64,000 nucleotides of DNA, taken from Hexactinellida sp. DTS-2022. Taxonomy: Eukaryota; Porifera; Hexactinellida. Below are positions 11,614-22,500 of this stretch, piece by piece. The stretch is from positions 2,728,001-2,792,000 of the forward strand of contig JAPNXP010000009.1 of the NCBI GenBank assembly GCA_028753945.1, given 5' to 3'. The notes beneath the pieces are model-generated. The model was not told where the DNA came from. It saw nothing but the letters and a program-made list of their open reading frames with translations, and made no database searches. The position numbers were made by a program, and so were the translations under genes. The number at the start of each line of letters is the position of its first letter. Within the stretch, counting starts at the first letter, position 1.

Positions 11614-12135
11614 GTTAGTTATTAAAAGTACAAGAGTATTCTTGCAGATAGAAATTTATTCACTTAATCTGTCGTTGTTATGGAATGTAAATCGTAGTTT
11701 TCAATTTGAAAATAGAAGCCTACTCGTTTTCACAAGTTGAATCAATATAATAATCACAAGTCGAAACAATATAAATAGATTTAACACTTTCAATTGAACT
11801 GAAGTGTTAGTAAACAAGCGAAATTAACAACTCATTTATGGCACAAACGAAGCCCCATTTGAAAATTCGTGCACTGTGAAAATGTCTAGAATTTAATTCT
11901 CTATTTTAAGCATATAAATTGTATATTCGGTTACTATTTATTGTTCCTGCTGTGACATTAAACAGGTGTACATTTTGTCCAAGGTGTAATTTTTGTCCAA
12001 ATTTTATCCATCGTGACCACAGTTGCACATCTGTAACCCATGAGACACCTATCCTGAAATTTGGGTTCCTAGTTAATTATACTCTGTTCTTTGGATGAGC
12101 TACGGAAGAATAATAATAATAATAATAATAATAAT
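11614..12135 (-). repeat. Inverted 1.43 kb unit, right part
   Basis: This continues the unit split by P-element copy A, from GTTAGTTATTAAAAGTAC to the inverted CTACGG (12100-12105) and (AAT)n at 12109-12135. Followed leftwards, this is the reverse complement of the module starting at 3841 or 5453. Confidence 0.8.
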
Positions 12136-12200
12136 GATAATATACCAAGGCAGTAAGATTAGAACTGGGCCACTATAGTATAGTATAGTCGGCACAGTAA
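12136..12200 (-). repeat. Single inverted copy of the palindromic minisatellite
   Basis: AAGGCAGTAAGATTAGAACT, then the palindromic ACTATAGTATAGTATAGTCG and GGCACAGT: one unit of the 645-945 satellite in reverse. It abuts the (AAT)n of the inverted repeat unit. Confidence 0.8.
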
Positions 12201-12217
12201 AAAAAGTTTCTATCGCC

Positions 12218-12406
12218 CCAAACTATAATTGTTATGTAAACTACATATTTATGAGCTCAGTACCATTTACGGAGTACGAGTTAATTATCTCATAAACTCA
12301 AAAAGTATCAAAGTAAGGCATAGAAAATGTACTATCGATGAATAGGAAATCACCTATTGCGGATAGATGAGGCGTAGTCTAGTTTACATAACAATTATAG
12401 TTTTGG
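12218..12406. mobile_element. MITE with 26-bp terminal inverted repeats
   Basis: Left end CCAAACTATAATTGTTATGT and right end ACATAACAATTATAGTTTTG are inverted copies extending 26-27 bp with one indel. The 189-bp element has no coding sequence. It sits inside the GCCCCAAAC sequence that adjoins the inverted array. The superfamily is not clear from the ends. Confidence 0.75.
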
Positions 12407-12869
12407 TGTTATGGTTCATTTCAGGAAATATACATTTGCCTGACAACCGAGGAATGTGTCAACATTCCTATTATAAATTTTGATATATTTTATTTAACTA
12501 GGTCTGGGTATCATCATGTACCAATGTTGAACATATATAACGCGTTTAACTGTTGTTAAAACAGGGCTTTAAAAACATGATAATTCGAACGAAAATTGAC
12601 GATTACGTCATCAAATGATGACATATTTCAATTCTGAAAGGTTCTTTATATCATAATCGGAAGTTTCCATATAGTTCCAAAACAAATTCAGGTCTACCAT
12701 TACTACTAATTGAGATCAAGAAGTGCCCTCTATTTTACAATGGCCTTCGACAGTATCCATAATCCAAATTTGATGACACTGAATAGGCCTTATTATAACG
12801 TAGGTCACGACTAAGGTAATACAACTTAGCCGCACTTCACATGGAAGACACAGAGAGAAATAGTGTTAA
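12407..12869. other. Stretch without recognised features
   Basis: AT-rich sequence with no sustained reading frame, repeat or splice-consistent exon that I can support. It lies between the MITE and the first recognisable remains of P copy B. Confidence 0.5.
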
Positions 12870-14310
12870 AACTTTGAAATAATTGAAACTGAAGTTATCT
12901 GCAACAAATATTCCTTATAATTGGTTATCTTGGTGTCCAACTGTTGATGAACTCCTTTTAATATCACTTTCTAAAACACATCGCCAAATTTAAGTTAGTT
13001 CTTTTAATATTGAGACAACTCTAATTGTAACAGCATACCATGGTGAAGAACCTTTAACACTATCCTTAACTGCGATAAATGACATCAGACAAATTGAACT
13101 TCTACTCAGTGAAATTTCTAATGAATATAAAGTTCTCTCTTTCTCCAACTCTGTCGAGTTGCCATTACGAAGAGGGTATCTCAGGATCTTTTGACAAAAA
13201 TTATACTTCCAATGATTCTTCCACGCTAGCTCGACTCCAGTTTATCGTATGTCAAGTCGAAAATGCAACTATACCAAAAACCGAAGAAGATACAACATCC
13301 TTACCTAAGTTTTGGCGCAGAAATCCCATCTCGTATCTCCAAGTTGCTATAATTATCTACAATCTCTCCAATGTTTAGCTTTCCCTCATTTCCATACACT
13401 TGAGAAACTGTATTCCTCAATTGGGTTAGAGAGTGACTACATAACTTACCTAAATCGGGCAACTGCAAACTTTTCTTCCCAAGAGAGAAATCTAATCGTT
13501 AAAATGGACGAAATTCACTTAACATCCGATGTTTCCTACAAGGGTGGGAGAGTCATTGGTTCGGGCCAGGGTTGATAAAAATCATGATTTTTTAAAAAAA
13601 TCAAAAAAATCCGATTTTTTTGATTTAAATCAGATTTTTTGATTTAAATCAGATTTTTTTGATTTAAATCAGAATTTTGATTTTAATAGTTTTTTTGCAA
13701 TCTATATCACACTGGCGTATATTATTTGGCTAGTAGATTAATTACATTGTTAATGACTCATTATCAATGTAATTTGACTCATTATCAATGTATTTCTTCT
13801 TTTTTTCGCAAAAAAACAATCGACATAAAAAATCTGATTTAAATCAAAAAAGTCTGATTTAAATCAAAAAAGTCCGAATTTTTTGATTTAAATCAGACTT
13901 CTTTGATTAAAATCAGATTTTTGATTTAAATCATGGTTTAAATCAATGATTTAAATCACTTGATTTAAATCAAACAACCCTGTTGGTTCCTTTCCTGTGT
14001 TAACCCTGAACATCCCATTCGAACTGTTTTTGCGATAATGGCTTCTAGTTACACAAAAAATGGTCAACTGTTGTACGTTTACTCCCACTCTCTACAACTA
14101 GTGCTAGAGATATTTATCCCATCATTGTGCAGGAAAATGCTGACATTGAACATTGTGGACTTTCAGTTCAGGTCTTATGCTCAGACAACTATCCGCTAAA
14201 TGTTATTCTCTTCAGATCAGAAAACATTTCAACCATTGGTCCCTCATCCTCTTTGTACAAGCAAACCACTTAATCTTATGTTTGAGTATGTGCGTATACT
14301 AGTAAAGACA
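12870..14310 (+). pseudogene. P-element-like transposase, copy B (N-terminal and core fragment)
   Basis: Conserved pieces appear in order in shifting frames: a segment like copy A residues before the core (LTAINDIRQIELLLSEIS near 13070), CLAFPHFHTLEKLYSSIGLE, SSQERNLIVKMDEIHLTSDV with the first catalytic Asp, SYKGGRVIGS, then after an inserted MITE NPEHPIRTVFAIMASS, ENADIEHCGLSVQV and SDNYPLNV. Stops and frameshifts occur throughout. No THAP exon or terminal inverted repeat was found. Copy C begins again with the same domain downstream, so B and C are separate copies, not one gene. Confidence 0.8.
13564..13982. mobile_element. hAT-type MITE rich in GATTTAAATC, inserted in P copy B
   Basis: The ends are CAGGGTTG (13567) and CAACCCTG (13982), and the body consists of GATTTAAATCA-like repeats in both orientations with a unique centre. 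TTGGTTCG (13556-13563) and TTGGTTCC (13983-13990) flank it as a near-perfect 8-bp duplication, offset by three bases on the left. Removing it restores the transposase motif order ...GGRVIGS then NPEHPIRTVF (with a frameshift between). CAGGG ends and an 8-bp duplication are typical of hAT transposons. Confidence 0.8.
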
Positions 14311-14455
14311 ATTTGTGAGTTTAATACTTGTTGACGAATTGCTTAATTGTCCACAAGTTTTCAGACTCTAATCTACTACCTGTCCGAAAAATAGACCGAA
14401 AAATATATCCGAAAAATAGACGTCGATACAATATTCAGAACACATTTAATTTCAC

Positions 14456-17374
14456 ATGCGTCATATAAGAATTTTCAGGCTTTGTCTTGCTTATCTCTAC
14501 CACATTTCAATACTTTGGAAAGTTATATTCATCCTTTGTTCTAGAAATGAATTTTTCTCATTACAATTTACTCAATCGTTTCCGCTGAACAAAGGATGTA
14601 ATTGTACAAATGGACGAAATACATGTCAAATCGAATATTTCTTACAATGGAGGTAAATCTTTGATTCCACTATTGATGCTAATGATCCTATAATACTGTT
14701 TTCTCTATTCTGGTGTCCAGTTTAAAAAAATGGTCTTGTATTGTCCGTCTTCTTCCATGTGCTTCTGTAACAGCTTAAAGGTTATTTGACGTAATCAAAT
14801 TCCGTATTCATTACATTGAGCATTGTTGTTTATTCGTTTAGATAATCTCTATCGACAACTATCCCCTTACGTAAAACATTTCAAATTATTCCCCCTATTG
14901 GTAAATTGGAGACCCGAAGTACCACATCCTTGTGACATAGACAGAGGCCCTTTTCTTACATTTGACTTTGTTCATATTCTGAAAACAATACGAAATAATT
15001 GGTTAAATCAACAATCTGATGTCGAACTGTTTTCTGATCCTGATCTAAACTGTAATAACATCGATCAATGCACTAATCCTTTGAAATTATGTCATGCTTC
15101 TTTTCGTGATATTCGTATGCTATATAATTCTGAGGGTGATTGCTTGGCAAAGCTAGCTCCACGTTTGACTTAAAATCTTGTTATCATCTATTCTAGGGCT
15201 AAAAGTTGTTTATAAATCCACTATTGCTTCCCTAACTATTCAGAATGATTAACGATCTCCACACAGTGGCTTATTGACAGGAAGTAGTGCAAAATTTCAA
15301 TGTTCTCAAATCACACTAAACCATTTTTATCGTTTTAAGCATAAGCTAAAACGTAGGAAAGATAAATTTCAGCTAAAAATTCGAAAGGGTTTAGGAGATA
15401 TAATGCATCAAATCATGACACAACAGAATCATTTTATTTTTGAATTTTGTGGTTTCATAATCTTGCTTTAGATCATGCTCATATTCTCTGTAGGCTTCTT
15501 TCATTATGACCTAAGACTTTCAATACATATTATTGTACCTTAGATCATCCTAAAACAGTTGAGTTTCAAATATATATCACGTCAACTCTAAGTGTAGTGG
15601 ATCATTACAAAATATGTTTCAACTAAAAGTCCGGACAGATATATACCTTTTTAGGAAGTGCCTAATTTTGTGGTGCCGTCAAGTGCCGTGTACCCAGACA
15701 CGTTTTTATCTTATAATGACCTAATAAACTTCTGTTTTAACCACTTTCTAACCCCGCGCAAACCCGCGCAAACCAAAATCTACTTGTCTATATACGGGGG
15801 CTTTTAAAATTCATATACCAAGATTTTAATTTTTCTTATCGAAATTTCATCTATTAGTAAACTACAATGAATAATTTAGAAGTATACGGGTTGCAGAATC
15901 TATACAGGTTGCTGTAATGGAATAGAAAACGCAAAGGTGATCAAATGCCAAAATTGGATCAAAAAAAATTGGTCGAATCGTTGATGTTAATAAAACTGGT
16001 TATTTAACAGGCCTAGGATCTCGAATTACATTATCAAGTTAATTTATATCTACACCATGCATTTATTTAGAGTTGCACATAAATTAATTAGCTCTAGTTT
16101 ATTTGAAAATACAAATTTGGCAAATATTTGTGGAAACTATGGGAGTCTAAAAAAATACTATGACGTCATAACTTAAAAATAAGAAGCCGTACTAATTTTC
16201 TGAGTCCATAAATTGATTCACAGGTATCGATAACCTATTGGTAGATAATACATTTGATAGGTCTATCTGACCTGGAAATACCTAATTCCTGTGAATGGTC
16301 CAAATAAACCACTGTGCTCCAGCATTCAAATCTCACACTTCTGAATTTGTTAGTATTCTCTTATCTCTGAGGAATATATTTAATGTGAATATGCCGTATA
16401 AGCTTGTCCGTTTGAAAGATCCGTTGTCTAAGCCTTTTCATGATGAGCGATTTATTTATCTAACTCGCATAGTTTATTGGTTAGAGGCTTGGCCTTCACT
16501 GCCTGAGAAAGGTGGAAAACAAGCCGACAATTACCAGCTTAAAACATGCCTGTCTCGTGCTACCTCAAATATCTCATAGCTCACTTCCTAACTGGAAACT
16601 GTGGTTAGTCTTATCTCTTAAGTGGATTCTTACAGACTGCACCATTTCGGTATGTATCGTATAATGTCTGGTGCCAATTATCACATTTCTTATCTACAAA
16701 AGGACGTCCCCTGAAAGTTACCAAAATGGCGAAGTTGTTTCTAGACAGACTGTCTTTAGCATGTCCTCTCTTTAATCTACAAGAATTCATTAATCTTTGA
16801 TAATATAGATTTTAACAATTAAGTTGATCTAGATCCATTTTTGAGCACAATATCAGATCTCTCTGCCATCGAATGTACTATTCAAGTACATCAATCCGTA
16901 GCATATATTGCAGGCTATTCAATACACCAGTATTTGAAACGTAGCAAGCCATGTGGTATTGATAAAAATCTAATTATTGATGATTTGTCTATTTCTCAGT
17001 TTAAGATATTAGACCTCTGACTGTGGATCTTTGAAATATCCTTCTGAGATAGTGCCAGAATGTACATATTGTAATTGCTTGGAAGATTTTGTAGGATTGA
17101 AAGTAATAATTAATAGTTGACGATGCTAATGGGAGGACCATTCAGGAAGATTCTTGTCGATCTAGCATCAAATTATATTTTGGATAGCGGTAATTGTGAT
17201 TTATCGAATAATACCTGTTCTTCTTGTGGCCGTGGTGTAAGTGATTGTTTAATTCTTCGGAAGCTGATATTCGTAGTTGTTAACTGTTTTTCAGCCAATA
17301 ATGTTAAAAATTATAATTATTTATTGTTAACCAAGGGGATGGAGAAGAGAAAACTAAAAAGATTTCAAAAGTAG
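14456..17374 (+). pseudogene. P-element-like transposase, copy C (decayed)
   Basis: Recognisable blocks in order: CLSLPHFNTLE near 14480; MDEIHVKSNIS around 14610 (in a frame different from the longest frame there); VPHPCDIDRGPFLTFDFVHI and LKTIRNNWLNQQ (14920-15010); SFRDIRMLYNSEGDCLAKLA (15100-15170). A gap of about 1 kb follows, then FVSILLSLRNIFNVNMPYK and YLTRIVYWLEAW (16330-16500), LHHFGMYRIMSGANYHISY (16640-16690), VAYIAGYSIHQYLKR (16900-16940) and RKLIFVVVNCFSANNVKNYN (17260-17320) before the final stop. It has many stops and frameshifts, no THAP domain and no terminal repeats that I can pair. It resembles copies D and E more than A. Confidence 0.8.
15290..16280. other. Unassigned insertion inside P copy C
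   Basis: About 1 kb separates two neighbouring transposase blocks that are nearly contiguous in copies A and D. It holds no similarity to them and no clear coding frame; I could not find paired ends. It may be a decayed transposon. The lysine-rich short frame at 15274-15471 is not convincing as a gene. Confidence 0.4.
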
Positions 17375-17867
17375 TAGAGTGTTGTATAAGCTTTGTTGTC
17401 TGTAGTTTATTTAATATTTAGTAATAATTAGTCTAGACGTTAGTGGCAACACAAGATTCTCTTAAGAAATCTTTGATGTGGTGTAATATTACAACATTTT
17501 CTAGATGCAATTTGTGGTGTTTAATTAAATTGAATATATGTGTATTGCTATATTTTTCAATTCTGTTTATGTAACAAATAATTAAAGAGATTGAATCTGC
17601 ATTTTATACCCTATATTAATGGATTCAAACTACGAGTGATATAAATTGAAATTTGATAGTCCCGTCGACCTCTGCATCCCTGGTCCAAATTCCCCATCCT
17701 ATTGTGAGCCTTTTTATAGAGTAGGCTATGTATTTACAAAAGGCCATATAAAATAAATTACTTGCTTATCATCCCCGCCCGTCCCAATTTTTATCCACCC
17801 TCCGCACAATATATATTATTTTATTAGGCATCCGTAATTTTTAAATAAACATTTTCATGTTTTAGTA

Positions 17868-18137
17868 AATACCGTATTTATTCGAATAATTGTTTGGCGA
17901 TTATTGTTTTTTAGGCCTTTTTCTGACCAATAATTTTTGTGACTTTTAGAGAATATCACATGTTGATACCACAATTTATTTAGTATAGTCGGTTGATAAT
18001 CGTATTGTGACTAACTTTAGATAAATAAATTTACTCAGGGTACCTTTAGTAAATATGTATTTGCTAATTTGGGGGGGATATTATTGGAAGTAGGCGATTT
18101 TTCGAATAGGGGCTACTATTAGAGTATATACGTTACT
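17868..18137. mobile_element. MITE-like repeat with TACCGTATTTATTCGAATAA end
   Basis: The left end TACCGTATTTATTCGAATAA recurs with small changes at 25351-25438 and in fragments near 55030 and 55665. On the right, TTCGAATAGGGGCTACTATT is a partial inverted match. The ends resemble Tc1/mariner-type MITEs that duplicate TA. The boundaries are approximate. Confidence 0.45.
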
Positions 18138-18245
18138 TCGCGTTCCCTCGTCATTCCTTAAAATGTCAATTTTACTAATATATACGTAGTATATTTACTT
18201 TAATACTAATAACGTGTGTAGATAATATATTACTATACTATTCAA

Positions 18246-18447
18246 CAGGCACGTAGCTAGAGTATGTAATTCAGGGGGGCAAATTTTATGTTGGGGGGGG
18301 CAAGTGCAGGGAGTCGGGGGGGCAAGGGGGGACGAATCACTCTATTTACTATAACGAACACTTCCTAAATTATCTTGGATGGGGGGGCGAGAAGTACTTT
18401 TGGGGGGGGCAGTCGCCCCCCCTCGCCCCCCCGTAGCTACGTGCCTG
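18246..18447. mobile_element. hAT-type MITE, G-rich, 8-bp target duplication CTATTCAA
   Basis: Ends CAGGCACGTAGCTA and TAGCTACGTGCCTG are inverted copies. The 202-bp body has runs of G on the left and of C near the right. CTATTCAA flanks it exactly on both sides (18238-18245 and 18448-18455), the 8-bp duplication expected of hAT insertion. Confidence 0.9.
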
Positions 18448-18531
18448 CTATTCAATGAAATACCTCGTAAATCTCTTGTAAGTGAATGAACAAATAATAT
18501 TAGCCATAGCAATCTATGTATTAGCTAATAT

Positions 18532-18713
18532 CAGGGGCGTCCTTGCTTGGGGGGGGTCCATCGGGGAACTAACTTTCAGTGCTTTTGTACAGATAAAATA
18601 GCTAGATAAGGGCCCCCAAGTGGGACCTTATCAAACCAGGAGCCCAAATTAGCAACCCCCAAGGGGGGCCCAGCGGGGATTTCCCGCTGGCTTGTATGGC
18701 CAGGACGTCCCTG
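18532..18713. mobile_element. hAT-type MITE with CAGGGGCGTCC ends
   Basis: Left end CAGGGGCGTCCTTG and right end CAGGACGTCCCTG are inverted copies with small changes. The body is again rich in G or C runs. Flanks GCTAATAT and GCCAATTT agree at five or six of eight positions, so the insertion is older than the one at 18246. Confidence 0.65.
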
Positions 18714-19445
18714 GCCAATTTTTAATAAATATAAATAAAATGCCTCCTCCCGTCCCGATTTTCTCAAAAAAGATGGATGATAAACAAGTAATTTATTTTA
18801 TGTGGCTAAAAGGATCTATTGAAAATCTTCCTAAAATCATTGTTTGTTCGTACGTAGTTTATTTAATTTTTGACTCAATTCACATTCCTTTGGTCGATGA
18901 CTCAAGATAAAAAATAAAGTGTGAATCGGTATATTGTGGAAGCCACTTAATCGGGAAATTTGGTTAATTTTGACGAACTTTTGTAAATGAATTCATGTCT
19001 AATAATTTCAGGTAAATCGTTTATTTGGGAGATCCGGATGACGGAAAAGAAACTCTACTCCCGAGGCGTCCCGATTAACCAATTTACCCTTAAAAGGGAA
19101 AATTGGTCTAATTGGTATAATTGGTCTTGGTCTTGGTCTTAAAAAATTAGAAGTTTCTCATATTATCCCAAATCCTTATAATTATGAAAGATATTAAGAA
19201 TAGAGAACTGTTCAATTATTTGTCTAGATAACTCATAACTGACATCCATATGTTTATTAACTTATAACTTAATTGAGTTTATCAATATAACTACTAGTAA
19301 GAGATAGGAATTTCGTATTAAAAATTACAAAAAACTTGTCAAAGAATGGAATTAGTTGCATGGACTGGCAAATGGGTTTTCACCCGTGATAAAATATAGA
19401 TTAGATAACAAATAAATTTCTTCTAGTCATTATACCACATTTCAG
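18714..19445. other. Stretch upstream of the first recognised USP exon
   Basis: AT-rich sequence with short TTGGTC repeats near 19110-19140. It is probably the end of a USP intron, because the exon at 19446 starts inside a codon. The expected preceding exon with the Gly-Asn-Thr-Cys box was not found here or further left. Confidence 0.4.
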
Positions 19446-19510
19446 CTTTCAGAAATTTAATTCTCAATTGTGAGACTAAGATCTTTAAAGAAACAGATGC
19501 TTTAAATCAG
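19446..19510 (+). CDS. USP25/28-like gene, visible exon 1
   Basis: A pyrimidine-rich acceptor ending ATTTCAG precedes CTTTCAGAAA, and the donor is CAG|GTTTGT. The exon enters with two bases of a split codon and ends in phase 0. It encodes FRNLILNCETKIFKETDALN-Q, matching the FRRLVL segment just after the Cys box in USP25/28. Confidence 0.75.
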
Positions 19511-22500
19511 GTTTGTTTATATACTTTTTGTATATTATTTGTTAGATTAACTCTACCTTAATATTAATATTAAATATTGTATTTTCTCCATAGAATATCG
19601 ATGGATTAGAAATAATTGATCGACTTAAAAAGATATTTTCTCTCCTTTCCAACTCCAAGCGCAAGTATTTGGACCCTACTTCTGTAGTTAGTGTAAGTAT
19701 ATTAAGTTAATTTATCACATGAGATCATATTTAATTAGTGTTTCCCAGTGAACCTGATTTCAGAATATTATTTATTACCATTATTCATAGATACTGAAAA
19801 CAAGCTTTCCAGGTGCCATCGCAGGAACTCAACAGGTAGTATAAAAATCACTAGTTTCTCCTGTTAATCTCTAATCTTCGAGAAACATCGGTGCTAAATT
19901 TATTAAACAATGGCCATGTTGATCATTAATTTAATGCCATCCCTTATGTAGCTTGTATTCGTGTAAATAATTTGTTTTTTAGGTTTAAGCAGGGACTTCT
20001 TTATTATAGGGACTGTATACTTCGTTTAACGGTAAAATTAGCGTAGGCCCAAAACAATATTGTTAAGTTAATGTTAAAGTATTTAATTTTTTTGAATTTT
20101 ATCAGAATATGTAGTCCTAAATCCATTTCTCATCACCACTTAATAAATTTTATTGGACAACATTGATTTAAATTTACCAAAAGCACGAAATGTATCAGTT
20201 AATATACTTATGCAGTTATACTTTATACACCTGAGTCTTATTCTCTAGTATAATCAAATTTTTATAAAGGATTTATTGTATTGAGTAGGATGGGCGGTTA
20301 ACCGGTTAACCGTGGCGAGAAATCGAATTGTAGTCGTTGCCTCAGATCGGTTAGCCAACCCCACCCTTGAAATTTCTGACTAATCCTAATGATTATGATA
20401 AATAATTCAGATAATAAATAATCCCATACATTATCCCATACTCTGAATTTATTTATCATAATCCTAATGTTTATGATAAATTAATTCAGATAATAAATAA
20501 TCCCATACATAATCCCATACTCTGAATTTATTTATCATATTCATTAGGATTAGTCAGAATAAAAAGGAATAGATTTGGAAGAAACTTATCAAGATTTTTA
20601 ATAAACAACATAATTACAGATATCTGATAAGTAAGAATTAGGTAAACTACAAAACAGGGGTCGGCAATCTTCCTGTGGAGAGTGCCAAAATATTAATATA
20701 GGATAAGGGGAACGCTTTAGGTAAATCAATGTGATCTGCTGAGTCCCTAAATATTAATTCCCATTCTCATTCGCCAATAATAAATTTCATATGGATAAAG
20801 TTAACTAATCTCGAGATTTTAACAATATCACCATATATGGAAAGGTGTGAACATAGCATAACTTACATTCCATAAATATTTTCGATAAACCATATGACCG
20901 TTGGAATCCCAAAATACGATTTCCTATACGACAATGATACATTTCATATGTATAAAGCTAACTATCTCGAGATTTCGTTCACACGATTACATTCGTTCTG
21001 GGAGAGTCTAGAAGCAAAGCAAATTACTATATTATATACCAGATAAAATGTGATTATTGGAATTCAATGTATATACTACATCATAAATATTCATAAATTC
21101 ATTTTACTATATATTGTTAAGAATCCATTGCAGATTAAAGTGGGAAATATACACAAAATGATTGGTAGAATATAATTGATTGTAGGAAGTGATCTTTCAA
21201 CACAACAATTACGATTTAATTCGACACGTGTATTGAAACTATAACTTAATAAATTGCCTCCTAAAGATATCCTGGTCCCGATCCGGTACCGATGTAAAAT
21301 TATTTTCCCGGTCCCGTTTCTGGTCCCGGTCGATCACTATTAAAACCCCGACACCCTGAGTGCCAGGGTGCATGAAAATGGGTTAATAGGTAAGTAAAAG
21401 TTACTTTATTTGCAATGATGCTGGATAACAATGACCAGTGCTGGTTTATATACTTGAGATGGGTCAAGTGGAATTATAACACGAGCTACCACACTACAAT
21501 AAGAATGACTCCGTATGAGGCCGTTTTTGCAAAGAATCCTATTTCGGTTTGGGTCAATTGTTTTGAGTCGTTATGAGAAAAAAGAATGAGAGGTGCAATG
21601 AATTGAGATTGGGGATCAAGAGAAACCAAGAAAAACCCCATACTAGAATGCTGAGTAATTATAGTACAACTGTACAAAATATGTGACTCAATTCTCATAC
21701 CTATAACTTGTCCTGGCAAGATGAGCTCAATTGGCCCTATAAATTTAACAGGCTGATTACACAAAAAGACAATGATCTCTACACTATTGGAACAGTTGAG
21801 GGCACTTTTTCAACCAAGTACTTAAGGAGTCAATTTAATATATGTCCTTCTCATTAATTTCACCTGAAGATGTACCCCTCAGAACAATATCGCGAACAGA
21901 AACTACGTGCAAAGTCCCACTAGGCATTGAATTTGGTTCTGCCTGTAGATGCAAGATATGCAGAACAAACAGATGCCCTTGCAAAATGCAGAGCGAAAAT
22001 GCAATAGTAAATGCCATGGGGGAAAAACATGCTTCAATTAATAAACAGATAGTTTTTGGCGCAGCTAGATAGCGTGTTTCTATATGTACCCTTATATTTC
22101 TAGTTAACAATAAATGAAATTGTTTGGGTATCAACTTTTAACAAATATATTTCGTTTCATTTTGAAAAGTTTTGATTAGAGAAAAGATATTTAGAATTAG
22201 ACGGGAGATTGACCTCCAGGGTTGAGCTCCATGTCACAAGAATAAGATTTGACTGAGCACTTCTATATTAGCAATTGCTAATAATAAATTAATATAACCC
22301 GATTATTATCTAGAAATTTGACAAATATGATTTAACACATTGTTATTTAGTTATTGTTCAAAAGTTTCCATTTTAGCCGCCCATTATCTAAAATATATAC
22401 TTCCAGTGCGTTTACACTGGTGTATATGCACTTAATTAAAAGTGACTTCTCAAAGTGCATATACACCAGTGTACATGCATGTACGTATACCAAGAAGCTG

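Noticed and set aside
21486-22134. Two minus-strand frames of 92 and 99 codons
   Set aside because: They are antisense to the Ginger/GIN-type integrase tail, which has recognisable motifs on the plus strand.
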